Below, in pieces: positions 19,230-30,110 of a DNA stretch of 64,000 nucleotides. The stretch is taken from NCBI RefSeq assembly GCF_963678975.1, contig NC_089280.1:18140780-18204779 (forward strand), written 5' to 3'. The notes beneath the pieces are model-generated. The model did not search any database. It saw only the letters and a list, made by a program, of their open reading frames with translations, and was not told the DNA's origin. Both the position numbers and the translations under genes were made by a program. How positions within the stretch are numbered: the stretch's first letter is position 1; each line of letters starts with the position of its first letter. This DNA comes from Dysidea avara (Eukaryota; Porifera; Demospongiae; Dictyoceratida; Dysideidae).

Positions 19230-19510
19230 ATCTATACATAGACTCTACAAAATTGTTCATCCTGTCACCAATCAATTTTATGATTGCAAACTTTCTACAC
19301 TCAGATCCAAGCTCCTTGGTAGATCAATTGCTAGATCAAATTTTTTCACCAACTATATAATAAATCAATGGAACTCTCTGCCCTGTCAAGTGATTAATGT
19401 ACATTCAATTAATCACTCTAAGAAAAAAATTGTATATGTTTTGGGCTATGGACATAACAAGTGGCCAATGGCCTATTAACTTAGTTAATTAATATTATTA
19501 TTAATTTGTC

Positions 19511-21150
19511 CATTACACAAATAAATTAAGTTGCTGGAGGGATGGTTTTGCAAGAAATCATGTAAAAATATTTTGTAACTGAATTTGCATTGTAAACTGC
19601 ACCTGGCCTATAACTAACTCCCTGAGGCATTAATTAATTTGGTAAAACATGGTACCAATGAAAATAAAGATCTTGTTAAAAGAAACAACGTGAGTTTATT
19701 TGAAGTCGATACGTGATTTCATTCTGAAGTAAGGAACATTTTTATTCACTTTAAAATTCTTTAAATTTACCTTCCCTTTAGGTATAAATTACCTGCAGGT
19801 TATTAATCTAAATTCATGACTATATATATATATATATAGAAAAGATCATAACTTCTGAATGAAATCACCTATTGAAATCAAATAAAACCAACTAGCAAGT
19901 TGTTTCTTTCAACAATAGACCTTTATTTTAGTACTCTGTTTTAACAAGTTTCTATAATCAATGTCTCAGGTAGATAAAGACGAAAATGATAAATTTAATT
20001 TCTGTATAAAAAATGATAAAGGTCACCAAAGGTCAAATATGCAATGACACTAAAAATGCATGTCATTAGAAGTACTATTTATGTAATGGTTTTATAATGA
20101 GTGTACAATTTTTTGGTTATGTTGCTAATGTTCAGACCGACTTAAATTGATATGCTTATACACATGGTCTCTGGTTTTAATCTCTTCTGAAGTGTATGCA
20201 CGACATAATGTATTGGTCCAGTACTTTATAAACATATATGCTTGTAAAATACTGAGCATTTGCTTTATGCTTTTATATGCATGCTTTTCATAGTGTTCAT
20301 GTGTTGCTTGAGTTGACTACGTACAAACAATTTCAGAATAACATTTAACACAGTTTGTAAATGAGTTAGTTGGTATTGATTGTAAAAAGTCTTAATTTGT
20401 TTACTAGCACCATTTCATTCAAAATCTATTATACATTGTATCATAATTTAAGACCATACAATTTTGGCAGTCAAATAAATAGTCCATGAGCCAGGCATCA
20501 AAAATTTGGCTACTGGTACCATTTTTGCTGAATAAGGTTCATGTTCTTTTTTTTTGAGAAGGTATACATCCCAGTAATTGGAAAATATATGATAGCATTG
20601 TGGTAGCTTGCATGTGGTTTTTATAGTATGCATGATTTTCGCTACACCTCAAATTTCAAGTTTCAACAAGAATCACAAGTAGTCAAGCCTGTGTTTGATG
20701 ATTTTTTTAAACATAATTTGCATTTTATAGTTACTAATGTGGTTTTCCAACTACACCCATTGACAGCATCCATGATAACAAAATGTACTTATAAATTCTT
20801 TTCAGTATATTCAATAGAGTATGCCTAATGATTGGACAGTGACTCTTTAAAAAACCACTTAGTATATAGCTCTGGTCTGATGTACTGAAAAAATGTTGTG
20901 CTGTGATTTGACAATTCAGTCTTGTCAGTGTGTTACTATTAATAGGCCACACCCAGCGACTGGATTCTGATTCTTCATAAACCCACTTAGTAGTTTAGTC
21001 TCTCGTGACCAGACCAATTAAGTTCCAGGTGTTTACTGATTTACATGATTATAAGTACCGGCCTCGGTACATTAGAAAACGGTATAATTTAATTAGGCGC
21101 ACTATGCATGGTTAATTTGCGACAGCCAAAAAAACATTTTATTCATTATG
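19511..21150. other. Non-coding stretch of unit 1, origin unclear
   Basis: Matched by 36,190-37,700 in unit 2. Minus-strand frames such as LTRLNCQITAQ (about 20,900) and HEPYSAKMVPVAKFLMPG (about 20,500) are kept in both units but broken by frameshifts; they look like a decayed repeat protein that is not recognised. A (TA)n run lies at 19,822-19,838. Confidence 0.4.
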
Positions 21151-21164
21151 ATATTGACAGCAGA

Positions 21165-22745
21165 GCATTGAAGAGCCCTCTTGGCACAGATAAGAAACGT
21201 TGTAAATGGAAACAAAGCAAAATTCCAGCATCCTGATTTACAGAAGACAGGAATTCAGAAAGATGAAGAAACAGTTGTAACAGTGTGTTAAGCCAGTTCA
21301 AGGTTGGATCAATCCTTTTACTGAGAATCAGGATCTACTTAGTATATCATCAACAGCTAGGAAAGCCAAATCTTTTTGGGAGAATTATTGTAATGGCTCA
21401 AGAGCGCAATCTCAAGATGGAAGATTTTCTGTCCCATCCCCATGTGCCATTACCTTGGGCTTCATTTACACCTAATGGATTGCTTCAAAAAACCAATCAA
21501 TCTGCTTTTGCAACATCTCTTCAAAGCAATGTAGCACTAGTTGAGCAACTAGATACCAGATAATTTTGCATTGATCATAGATGGAATGAGCTTAGTGCAA
21601 AAGATCAAAGGTGAGCAAACTACATTTGGTGATGTTACTACTACAGTATTGCAAATGGTGCTGAGAGAAGGAAATCATTGTAAGAGAATAATTGTTGTTA
21701 TTGACACATACAAAGAAAATTCAATCAAAAATAGTTAGAGATCGGCCAGATTGCTGCAAGGTGAAGAGACTAGTCACCAGTTGCAGAGCATTGCTATTAC
21801 ACAGATAACGAGACAATGCTTAATTGCTTTAAAGTTTGTGAATAAAAGAGTACACAGCACAGAGGTTGAAAAATATTTGTAAGCTACTGTTGGTGAGGTT
21901 TGTTTCAAAATTACATCAGAGGTACATATTGTGAAAGTACCATGTCTATAGTGTAATCAAGAAGAAGTTGATGCATGCAAGACAGATTTCATGCTGTGGT
22001 TATATCTGCTCAGAAGATACAAATGTTTTCATCATGTTGTTAGCTTTCCATGATGCCATTGGAATGCCCTTGTTTCAAAAGTGGAGCACAAAAATTAGGA
22101 AAACAGTTGGACATCAAAAAGTTGGTTCTGGTGTGGAATAGTTAGTTACCTGTGTGCTGAACCCTAATTGGTATGCACACATTTACTGCAGGGTGTGACA
22201 CTGTCAGTGCATTTGCCCTGAAAATGCTGACTTACAGCAGGGTTACCTAGATACCTTTATGGAGTTGGGTAGAGAGTGGGATGTATCATTAGAGTTGATG
22301 AACCAAGCTTGAACTTTTCACGTGCCACTCTAAGATATCATACTGAAGTCAAGGAGTTGGGTATCATCTGTTCTGTGCCAAGGAGGGTGAGATTGAAAGC
22401 CATCTGCAGTTTCCACCTTGCAGAGATTTCCTAGTTCAGCATGCTTTTCGATAGCTGCCATATGGCAAAGATGTTTAAAACAGAACCCTACGTAGTATTC
22501 CAAGTGCTGAAAGCAGAGGATCGAAGATTGAAAAAGAAGGATCTGAATCAGATGCTCAGCTAGTGGTACACTGGATGACTGGTTAACCAGTATCCCAAGC
22601 GTGCAACTGTGCAAAGAAGTGTGAGCTATCAAGGTTTACTTTTATGGCTTTATGGCTCAAGTGCACAGAAATGTGCAAACTACTGACCTTGCTGGTGATG
22701 AAAGATGTCATAAATAAACTTCAAGATAATTATAAACCAGAAGAA
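21165..22745 (+). pseudogene. Decayed copy of an uncharacterised multicopy metazoan gene, unit 1
   Basis: Conserved pieces in order: IIVMAQERNLKMEDFLSHP and LPWASFTPNG (21,390-21,480), IIDGMSLVQKIKGEQTTFGD (about 21,570-21,640), RIIVVIDTYKENSIKN (about 21,690-21,735) and TGCDTVSAFALKM (about 22,190-22,225). From memory, this order (a DGM block, a DTY..SIKN block, then TGCD-x-x-SAF) marks a large unnamed family in cnidarians and sponges, perhaps nuclease-like; the function is unknown. Several frameshifts and stops, and about 190 bp present in unit 2 are missing near 21,365. Confidence 0.6.
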
Positions 22746-22838
22746 TATGACTTTTAAAAATGAAAAAGAAAAATTTGTTGCAATCATAATGATTTTGCAG
22801 GATTTTATAAAAGTTAGAAGCTACCACTAATGCATTGC

Positions 22839-23125
22839 CAGGGGCGGATCCAGACTTTTTAAAAGGGGGATTCCACTCTGAAATTGCAACTTCAGCCTAG
22901 CTGTAAGTTGAAGACCAAAAAGAAAAAAGTAAAGGTCATCACCTGCTGACAATAGTGCCCCTCACCATAGATACCCTCACCAACTATATTTCCTTATTTA
23001 TAATTCCACATGTAACCTGCTACACTGCTCCTCTTAAGAATACTGTGACTGCATCTCGAGTAAGAGAGGCTCTTTCAAAAGGGGGGTTCTATGGAACCCT
23101 TTGAACCCCCCTGGATCTGCCCCTG
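22839..23125. mobile_element. MITE with CAGGGGCGGATCCAG ends
   Basis: Starts CAGGGGCGGATCCAG and ends CTGGATCTGCCCCTG (inverted, one mismatch). A 5-bp duplication ATTGC flanks it (22,834-22,838 and 23,126-23,130). 287 bp, non-coding. hAT-like by its ends; the 5-bp duplication is shorter than the usual hAT 8 bp. Confidence 0.85.
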
Positions 23126-23239
23126 ATTGCTATCATGCATTTTTGAGTTTTGGGATGGGTATCTTCTAAAAAATGTAATGAACCTTATTCAGCTCAGATG
23201 GAACTGACTTACCCTTCTGGCTCATGGACTAAAACAGTC

Positions 23240-23650
23240 TTTCAGAAAAGGTAAAATTTAACAAGTATGGATATTGACTTTGTGTATCTTCTTTGAATAT
23301 TCTCTAGTTCACAGATATGATTTTCTCATCTGACGAGGTCGGAGGATTCCATATGGTAGAAACCTATTAGTCTATTGTATAGAGTTGGTCTAACAAATGT
23401 AGATTGCATATTGCTACTGGATCTCTATACCATTTTCAATAACTATAAATGAGGGTTGCGGTAATGTAACATACACTGTATATAATAAACCATTATGAGG
23501 TGTTGCTGATATCCAACGTTTGGCAGGATGTAGTATAGTTTGGTTATCAATGTTACAGTTCAACACTCCAAACTTTACAAGTTGTGGATGACACATTCTT
23601 TACCAGCTTCATGAGAGTTACCTATCTTAATTTGGTGAATCATCCCCTCA
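23240..23650 (-). pseudogene. Minus-strand LINE-like remnant
   Basis: Translated on the minus strand it gives ELENIQRRYTKSI (about 23,265-23,310), resembling the IQRRATKLI motif near the end of LINE reverse transcriptases. A 60-codon open piece (VKFGVLNCNIDNQTI...) at 23,414-23,596 precedes it. The whole stretch recurs, also broken, at 62,080-62,420 (DIQRRATKLIAKF) and is deleted from unit 2. Confidence 0.45.
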
Positions 23651-24784
23651 TCTGTAAGTACCTTCAACAGTATTGCATGTTCACCAGCCATCTGTAGAAT
23701 ACATTAGTGCTTAACTTACCAAGCTACATTGTGTTGTGAAAAAGTAACTGCCATTATGTCGAACTAACATACAGTGTACCTATACATTGTTAAATGTATG
23801 AAATGTTGTTGTCTAGTTGTAGATGATAATTATATATATCTACATTATGCTGAAGATAATTTGTACTTGATCGCCATTCTTAATCTGGTTAACAAACTTA
23901 TTTCTTTAATGCTAGCAATGCATTCACTATAGCATTACCATGCATTTGGCCTGGTCTGTCAAATATTTATTTAAATGTGCAATCTATTTATGACATCTAT
24001 AATAGCTGACCATGAAGTAACTACACTTTTTGTTCTGTCCTGCAATCCATATAAATAACTGGTATACGTGTAACATTGTACATGGTTGTATATGGAGAGA
24101 TGTTGCTGATATATTGTTAGCTATTATATAATAAATATGTTTTAATTGCCAGACTGTTTGATTACTTCAATACCATTTAACACTCTTTGTAGTAATGAAC
24201 AATTGGTCAATTTATGACTTATCCATGCAATTGCAATGCAAGCACACAAGAAATTCAAAACCAAGCTATATTCAAACAAGGTTTGCCCATGCATTCACCT
24301 AGTACATATTTTCCTTTTACTGACACTGGCACTGGTGTGGAATGCTGTCTTGGACTGCATGACACACCACTGTACAGGGTTACAATTGACCATTACTCCT
24401 TTTGACCTTCAATAGGTGTTCACATGTTATACATTGTTCACATAATTATAACATGTTTGTGTGTTGGATGTTGCTTGTATTGGAATGATTTACCATATTT
24501 CAGTGTACATGAGATGGATCATGATCAGTTGTGTAGACAAATGTACATACATGTTGGGTGATTTGTATATGTATTAATGGATGTTAGTTATAACCATACC
24601 ACAACATGCTGGTGTTTATACCTAATAAGGATATGTACGTACTCTATTACAATAGTACAAGCACCATATTCAGTAATTTTATGTTGCAACAAAGATGCAG
24701 AAACATGCAGAGTAGTTTAAGAATAGTGATGTGCTATCAACAGTTCACAATTGATCAGTTTTGAGAAGTCTACTGTACAATTAC

Positions 24785-25461
24785 CATTACTATTAATAAA
24801 GCAGTGCTTCTACTAGGAGTTATGGTAGCTGATGGAACAACTCCTCAGGAGTATACACCATCATTGACTTGTGTGGACAAGGAGCTGCAGTACAAGGATA
24901 CTGTGACACTCTAATTGATAATGGAGGATGGCTGGTCATTCAAAGGAGACAGAATGGATTTGAAGATTTAATTGATTTTGAGAGGGGATTTGGCAACTTG
25001 ACTGGTGAATTTTGGTATGGCTTGCATGCCATCCATTGTTTTGCAAGCATGTATTGACTACAAGTCACTAATGCATCAAATGCATGATATGGTTACTTAT
25101 CATACAGTAACTTTAGGGTAGGAGCTGCCACTGAACAGTATCCATTAATCATATCAGGATTTGAAGGAATATATACAACTGATCCATTTAATTTAAACAC
25201 ATTTATAGCAGTGATTCAATAAATGGCATTCACAACCAGGGACAGGGACAATGACAAGTGGTTTACCAATTGTGCAGCTGATGGTTGGGAATGTGAAGCT
25301 GGTGGATGGTGGTACAGACAATGCTTTACCATCTCACTTAGCCCAAAGTATGACACCAAGTATACAATACTCCATAACAACCACTGGTATAATCTACCGT
25401 TCATAGAAATCAAGATCAGAGTCATATGCATCAGACCCAGGAATAATTATTTGACTTTTTA
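24785..25461 (+). pseudogene. Fibrinogen-related domain (FReD) gene, unit 1, broken
   Basis: Fibrinogen C-terminal domain pieces: AVQGYCDTLIDNGGWLVIQR, GFGNLTGEFWYGLHAIH (24,890-25,040), FRVGAATEQYPL and ISGFEGI, then MAFTTRDRDNDKWFTNCAADG and GGWWYRQC (25,223-25,323), ending LPFIEIKIRV. The calcium-site DRDND and the NCA...GGWWYxxC pair are kept. Damage: the start ATG is ATT, 58 bp are lost after GATGG (24,834), the DYKF codon is shifted, and 5 bases are missing at SINGMAF, giving a stop. The last two lesions are shared with unit 2. It would have been a secreted, lectin-like protein. Confidence 0.85.
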
Positions 25462-26102
25462 ACACTTGCATTTTGTCCAATCAACTTGTAGCTTTCATAT
25501 AGTGCTGTAAATCACATTATGCGTAGATGTGTTTTGTACAATGTATTGATTATTATAGCAAGTCACACATTTTGTAATAATCAAATGGTACTGATAACCT
25601 CACAGTTGTTGATGCATAAAAACCATGCATTAAGAAACTTTTACTTGTGCCTGTTAGATACTGATGCAAATTTGTGCAAAGACATTTTACTGATTCTTAT
25701 TGTTATATGTAACAGCTACATATATACAACAAAAAAATGTATGTATTGACCACTCAGATGCACAGTATGTTACTTACTAATACTTGCTGACTATCCATAA
25801 TTGCACTGCACAAAATGAAGTTGCCTATTAAGGGATTGAATGTGATACCAATACTACTGGTTTGGGAGACTTTGAATAACCAACCAAGAGAGTACACTTA
25901 TTTGTCATTGGCACTCTGCCATCCTAACTGGAATGTGAAGCTGTTTACTTTTAAACACATGCCATTAGTTAATAAGTTTCGATGAAATTTAGGTGATAAG
26001 CATTTCATACAAGCACAAAGTTTAAATATATTTGCAAACGTAATTGAGGGAATAAAACAGTCATGTATGCACACCTCTCCAATTACTGTAACCAGTGATT
26101 TA

Positions 26103-27191
26103 CTAAACTACTTTACTGGCACTATCCTTCAGTACTACAAGGTTTACATCAGGAGGTAACACTTGCTTACCAAGCCACTGCTCAGCCTCTATGATAACTA
26201 ACTCTAACTCCTCCATCATTGAAGAATATTTCTTCTTCAGGAACTCAATTACAACCAATGTGGCCCAGATGTTGGCTACTGTAGTGACATCACAGGAAAC
26301 TGGACAACATTTCATTAATTTTTCTACTGACTTTGACATAGCTCCAGCTAACTGATCATTCAGTACCCATGAGCCATTGGACTGCTGTAAGCTAACAATG
26401 AAACTGGAGTCTGACTGCATTGGAGGGACCACTGCTGGAGCCGATGGTTTAATAGAAGGTGGAACACCTCTACTTGAATGAGAACTATTTGAGTGTTGAA
26501 GTGGTTGTGGTGATGAAGTACCACCACAGCAAGCTGATGCCTGATTGGTAGGTGGAGATGCTGGCAGTGTAACACTTTTGGTGCTTGACTGCAGGTCACG
26601 AATGCTTGACTGCAGGTCACCAAGTGGGTTATCTAGTAGATAAAGCGCTTGTGACTTCCTTGCTCGCAATGTTCTTGCTTGCAACATCATAACAGGTTGG
26701 TACCTATCAGCTGTTAATTCATAAGCCTGCATGCTTCCTGATACTGGTTTGTTCTGGATCTCGTCTACAGCAACATAAGCAGTATACTTTGACACTACAC
26801 TTGCATCACAGCTCAATGCTATGATCTCCTGTTTATGTTTATTCTCATATGGCTCCCCATCATCCTGCCACTCCTGGATCATCTTCTTTGCTGCTAACTG
26901 GTGAATTACTGTTACATCTTCCTCCACTTGTCTTGCTGGTAGTTCAAATGGGATAACAAATTTAAACTCATTCCCAACAATGTCACCAGTCAGAATAGCA
27001 TTGCATTTCACTCTGTCTTCTGTTTGATCAGATTTCGTCATCAGAAGACCATAAATGACAGTCTTGTCACCATTGTAGATACTGGGAATCTTATCTGGTA
27101 CCACCTTCACCTCATAGTTACTGGGAAGATCAAATGTGACAGTGACATTATTAGCTGATGGTTGTAGAGCTTTCTTGAGACTGTGAATGAC
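26103..27191 (-). CDS. VWA5A-like: VWA5A-like gene, duplicated terminal exon (exon 3')
   Basis: 1,089 bp with a phase-0 acceptor (TTAG|GTCATTCAC) and a stop at 26,103. It encodes VIHSLKKALQPSANNVTVTF, the region after the vWA domain, a Ser/Pro-rich linker (NPLGDLQSSIRDLQ to PPMQS) and the C-terminal helical part (FIVSLQQSNGSWVL, VANIWATLVVIEFLKKKY, EAEQWLGKQ) typical of VWA5A and related VIT-vWA proteins. It is intact. Against the unit 2 copy it has 11 substitutions, 7 of them amino-acid changing, and lacks two codons. No exon 1 exists inside the unit, so use depends on splicing from the exon at 57.9 kb or on a new promoter. Confidence 0.85.
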   Translation of the reverse strand, partial: VIHSLKKALQPSANNVTVTFDLPSNYEVKVVPDKIPSIYNGDKTVIYGLLMTKSDQTEDRVKCNAILTGDIVGNEFKFVIPFELPARQVEEDVTVIHQLAAKKMIQEWQDDGEPYENKHKQEIIALSCDASVVSKYTAYVAVDEIQNKPVSGSMQAYELTADRYQPVMMLQARTLRARKSQALYLLDNPLGDLQSSIRDLQSSTKSVTLPASPPTNQASACCGGTSSPQPLQHSNSSHSSRGVPPSIKPSAPAVVPPMQSDSSFIVSLQQSNGSWVLNDQLAGAMSKSVEKLMKCCPVSCDVTTVANIWATLVVIEFLKKKYSSMMEELELVIIEAEQWLGKQVLPPDVNLVVLKDSASKVV

Positions 27192-29371
27192 CTAATGTGA
27201 AGAAGAAAAGTCAAAACTTTCACTGTGCAAAGTATTTAGTTAAAACATAAGAATTATTGCTGCTATACATTATATTATTGTTTACGTTAATAAATTGTTT
27301 ACAGGTTTACAGGTGGCAACATGATCCAATCTATGTATACTAGTCATCAAATAGTTATCAAAACACATGGTTGTGGCCATTGGACAATGAAACCATGTGA
27401 TTTCATCCACCCAGTAACATATGCAACTAACTAACAAAAAGCACCGCTTTACAGTAGATGTTCCTTTGGCTATAAACCTAATCATACTTGTTCCAAGATA
27501 TGCAACAAATTGACGATATCCACAATGATGAAATTTGATGTCATAATTGACAAAATGGCCATGTTAGTGTGGGGGCTTCAGAGATTTCACAGTATTCGAA
27601 ATGAATGTAGTCTGTAGTTTTCTACACTTGGAACCACGAGATAATAAAGGTAAGACGTAGTACACATACTGTGATGATGCAAAACACATTCCAACAAGGA
27701 AAGCAGACCGAAAATTTTAAATTCCAACACAACTAGGCTTATTTGTATCGCATTATATACTATAGTCGGTACGTGTTCACCTGAGCCCCCGCTAATCATA
27801 GTAATATCAAAGAGGTGAACATGTATTCATTCCCAATGGTTTTGTACAGGAACAAGCATGTTTTCATGATGTAAACATGTTTGCGTGCCTGAATCATCCA
27901 TACTAAATGTATAGGATATTTCTAAAGCCTCATAACTCACTTGTTCTTGCCTGTATCAAAGCGCTTTTTGATTAACAGTTCCGGAATTTAAAGGGCTTCA
28001 CAGCGCTACTAAATGTTTGGGCAGCTGGCCTATATAACAAGAGTTAAAAACAAGAAACGAGGACTCAGGTGAACACGAACAAACTATATATGCCTCACCT
28101 TCGCCCTTTTTCAAATTTATAAATGCTATCATAGGGAACACTATCTCGCCCAATACCTTCCTGAACAAAGTCCCCACACTAGGACGGTCATTTTGTTTTG
28201 TGACGTCAGAAAATGTCATTGCAGATATCGTCCATTAAATTCAGCTTAATCTCTTTTATTTTCTTTGGCTTTGCAAATATGCAGAAATATCATGTGCTTG
28301 CCATATTTACCTCATTGTTTAACACTTCATCTGCTACCAAATACAGGGGCGTAGGCAGAGGGGGTTCGGATATTTCAGGCATACCCCCTTTTCAGTCGCA
28401 AAAAAAAGTTAAATTAAAAATCGCATTAAACCTTTAGCCTAGGAACTCTCTAGTAGGTATATGTACGCTGTCACGCCCCCCCTGAGAATCAAATTGTACT
28501 AAAGGTGAATAATTAACAATGAAACTAAGTGATTCTATAGGGTGTATCATGTGAGTAATTGTGCACGTGATACCTTGTGGAAATGGCAGAGACTCAATGA
28601 TCCGATAGTGAAAATGGTGGAGATCAGTTGAAGGGCAGCAAGCTGCAGTTTTCGTGATACACACGTGTCAGGTTAGTATAAAGTACTGAATATGATATAT
28701 TTACACTGTGAATGTCCGTTTAGTGTGATGTTTAGTGCCATGAGGCGAGCACGTGATGTCTCAAATATATTGGAGTACAAGCCAGTCTAGTGATGAGTTG
28801 CATGAGAGAAGAGCCAAGAATAATGTAAAGTTTGTATTCGGAATAATGCTTTGCCAGCAAAAAAAGCTCTGGAGTAGATCCCTGAGAAAGGCGGTGTGCT
28901 AGAAGATTGAAGCCGGGAATCAGTATGCTGTCCAGATGTGAAGATTAGCTAGTTTCATTAATAATACAGTAGGATTATAGTGTTCATAAGCTGCATAAAC
29001 AGCAGTGTAGTAGATAGATGCACGCACAGCTAATTTTAATTTAATGTTAGTACTTAAGGACAGATTTGTATATACATAGTTTTCGTCTAGTAACTGGCTG
29101 TAGAGAATACCCTGAAAATTTCCCAGATATGCTACTTCTAAATTTGAACCCCCCTTACAAAATTTCCTGGCTACACCCCTGTAAATATTATTGTGTTATG
29201 TTTCATGTAGGGTTCAAACAAACAGTGCATTCAGATTTCAAAAGAAACAGAAATATAATTAAGGAATTCAGAATTCAAATTATTAACAATTCACATACAT
29301 ATAACTTGAGCAATGGCTGTAAAACTTTTAACATACCCCATAATACAGGTAATTCAGATATAGTTACTTAC
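27192..29371 (-). other. Intron 2' of the VWA5A-like gene
   Basis: 2,180 bp with consensus ends. It contains the 838-bp MITE at 28,344-29,181 and otherwise no recognised feature. The unit 2 counterpart is 43,342-45,533. Confidence 0.7.
28344..29181. mobile_element. MITE with CAGGGGCGTAGGCAG ends, unit 1
   Basis: Left end CAGGGGCGTAGGCAGAGGGG, right end (inverted) CAGGGGTGTAGCCAGGAAAT. AAATA lies on both sides, on the right offset by one base. The 838 bp have no intact gene. The same insertion is at 44,493-45,330 in unit 2, so it predates the duplication. Confidence 0.75.
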
Positions 29372-29486
29372 CTTTGATTGCATTCGCTCATTGTCAGCAA
29401 TGAATTCAGCTGATCCATTCCCAGCACGAGCAATTCCTCTCACTAGGGAAGTTGATGCTCCTGATCCAATACCAAATGTGAAGAAC
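29372..29486 (-). CDS. VWA5A-like: VWA5A-like gene, duplicated exon 2'
   Basis: 115 bp; acceptor TTTAG|GTTC, donor GTAAGT. Encodes FFTFGIGSGASTSLVRGIAR and AGNGSAEFIADNERMQSK, the end of the vWA domain, matching the FGIGxGAS...ARAG pattern of VWA5A. It starts with the third base of an Arg codon supplied by exon 1 and ends in phase 0. The coding sequence is identical in unit 2. Confidence 0.85.
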
Positions 29487-29974
29487 CTAAACGTTACACA
29501 CAAACACATTAGTACCTCAATGTATGTGATAAATCTCTTGTAGAAATGATTTGTATACCAAACTATCCCGTGTTTCAGTAAAATACAACTTTGGGTAGTC
29601 CTAAAATGCCTAGAAAGCAATCCTGGATTGATCAGGAAACTTAGAAAGATTGTCACTGTCACAAGGATGTCACTTTATTGTCTGTAAAAGTACAACTTAT
29701 ATTATTATTTGTTAGTGCACCACTTAGGTGGCTGCCACAATGACTATGGCATCCATGTGGCCTGCTTGCAGATACAGTTGCACTGTACTGTTAGATTATT
29801 TTAGTCCGTCTAGTTTTTTGTCCCACTTTTGTAAAACTACTGATTCTGTTGCACAATTAAATTCTTCTGCCTCAGAAAGTTCATTTGATACTCTTGGGTA
29901 CTATATAGGCAATGTTATTCCAGCACTTTAATAAACTAAACACAAATGCATAGACCAAATTCACCTGAATTGTC

Positions 29975-30110
29975 GTTATTAAAATTTTTACCATTAAACT
30001 ACCATCACAGCCATTTCTTGGCCGCCATCTTGGATTTCACATCTTTTTTCACCATAGCCTCTTTGTGGGCCACACCTTTTTTTACAGCTAACTGGCTTAG
30101 ATATGCATTT
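29975..30110. repeat. Single arm of a foldback element, unit 1
   Basis: CTGAATTGTCGTTATTAAAA through ATTTCTTGGCCGCCATCTTG and CACCATAGCCTC matches one arm of the foldback at 50,781-51,106. The other arm is absent. The unit 2 counterpart is about 46,133-46,270. Confidence 0.75.

Larger units (their letters stand above)
16385..19510 (+). pseudogene. Decayed LINE (reverse transcriptase), unit copy 1
   Basis: Remnants of a non-LTR retrotransposon in 5' to 3' order: YKEPEKRSSNY (about 16,430), pre-RT sequence (16,870-17,150), LPESF and FLIQHRLIAKQQHGF (about 17,235-17,320), a motif A remnant FLDFQKAF (about 17,400), SGISQGSIMGSVLF (about 17,780), MFADDTKIY (about 17,870) and, at the 3' end, NQWNSLPCQV with GYGHNKWPMAY (about 19,360-19,480). 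Many frameshifts and stops. It is split by a Harbinger-type MITE at 16,467 and a second MITE at 18,434. The relative at 60.9-62 kb helps define the original order. Confidence 0.8.

Noticed and set aside
23414..23596. Independent minus-strand gene (VKFGVLNCNIDNQTI...)
   Set aside because: The paralogue at 62.3 kb is broken in different places and the stretch is deleted in unit 2; it joins onto a LINE-like motif, so it is treated as repeat remains.
26360..26623. Overlapping minus-strand frame rich in His/Gln inside the VWA5A-like exon
   Set aside because: It is a shadow of the Ser/Pro linker in another frame; the real frame has the family motifs and splice junctions.
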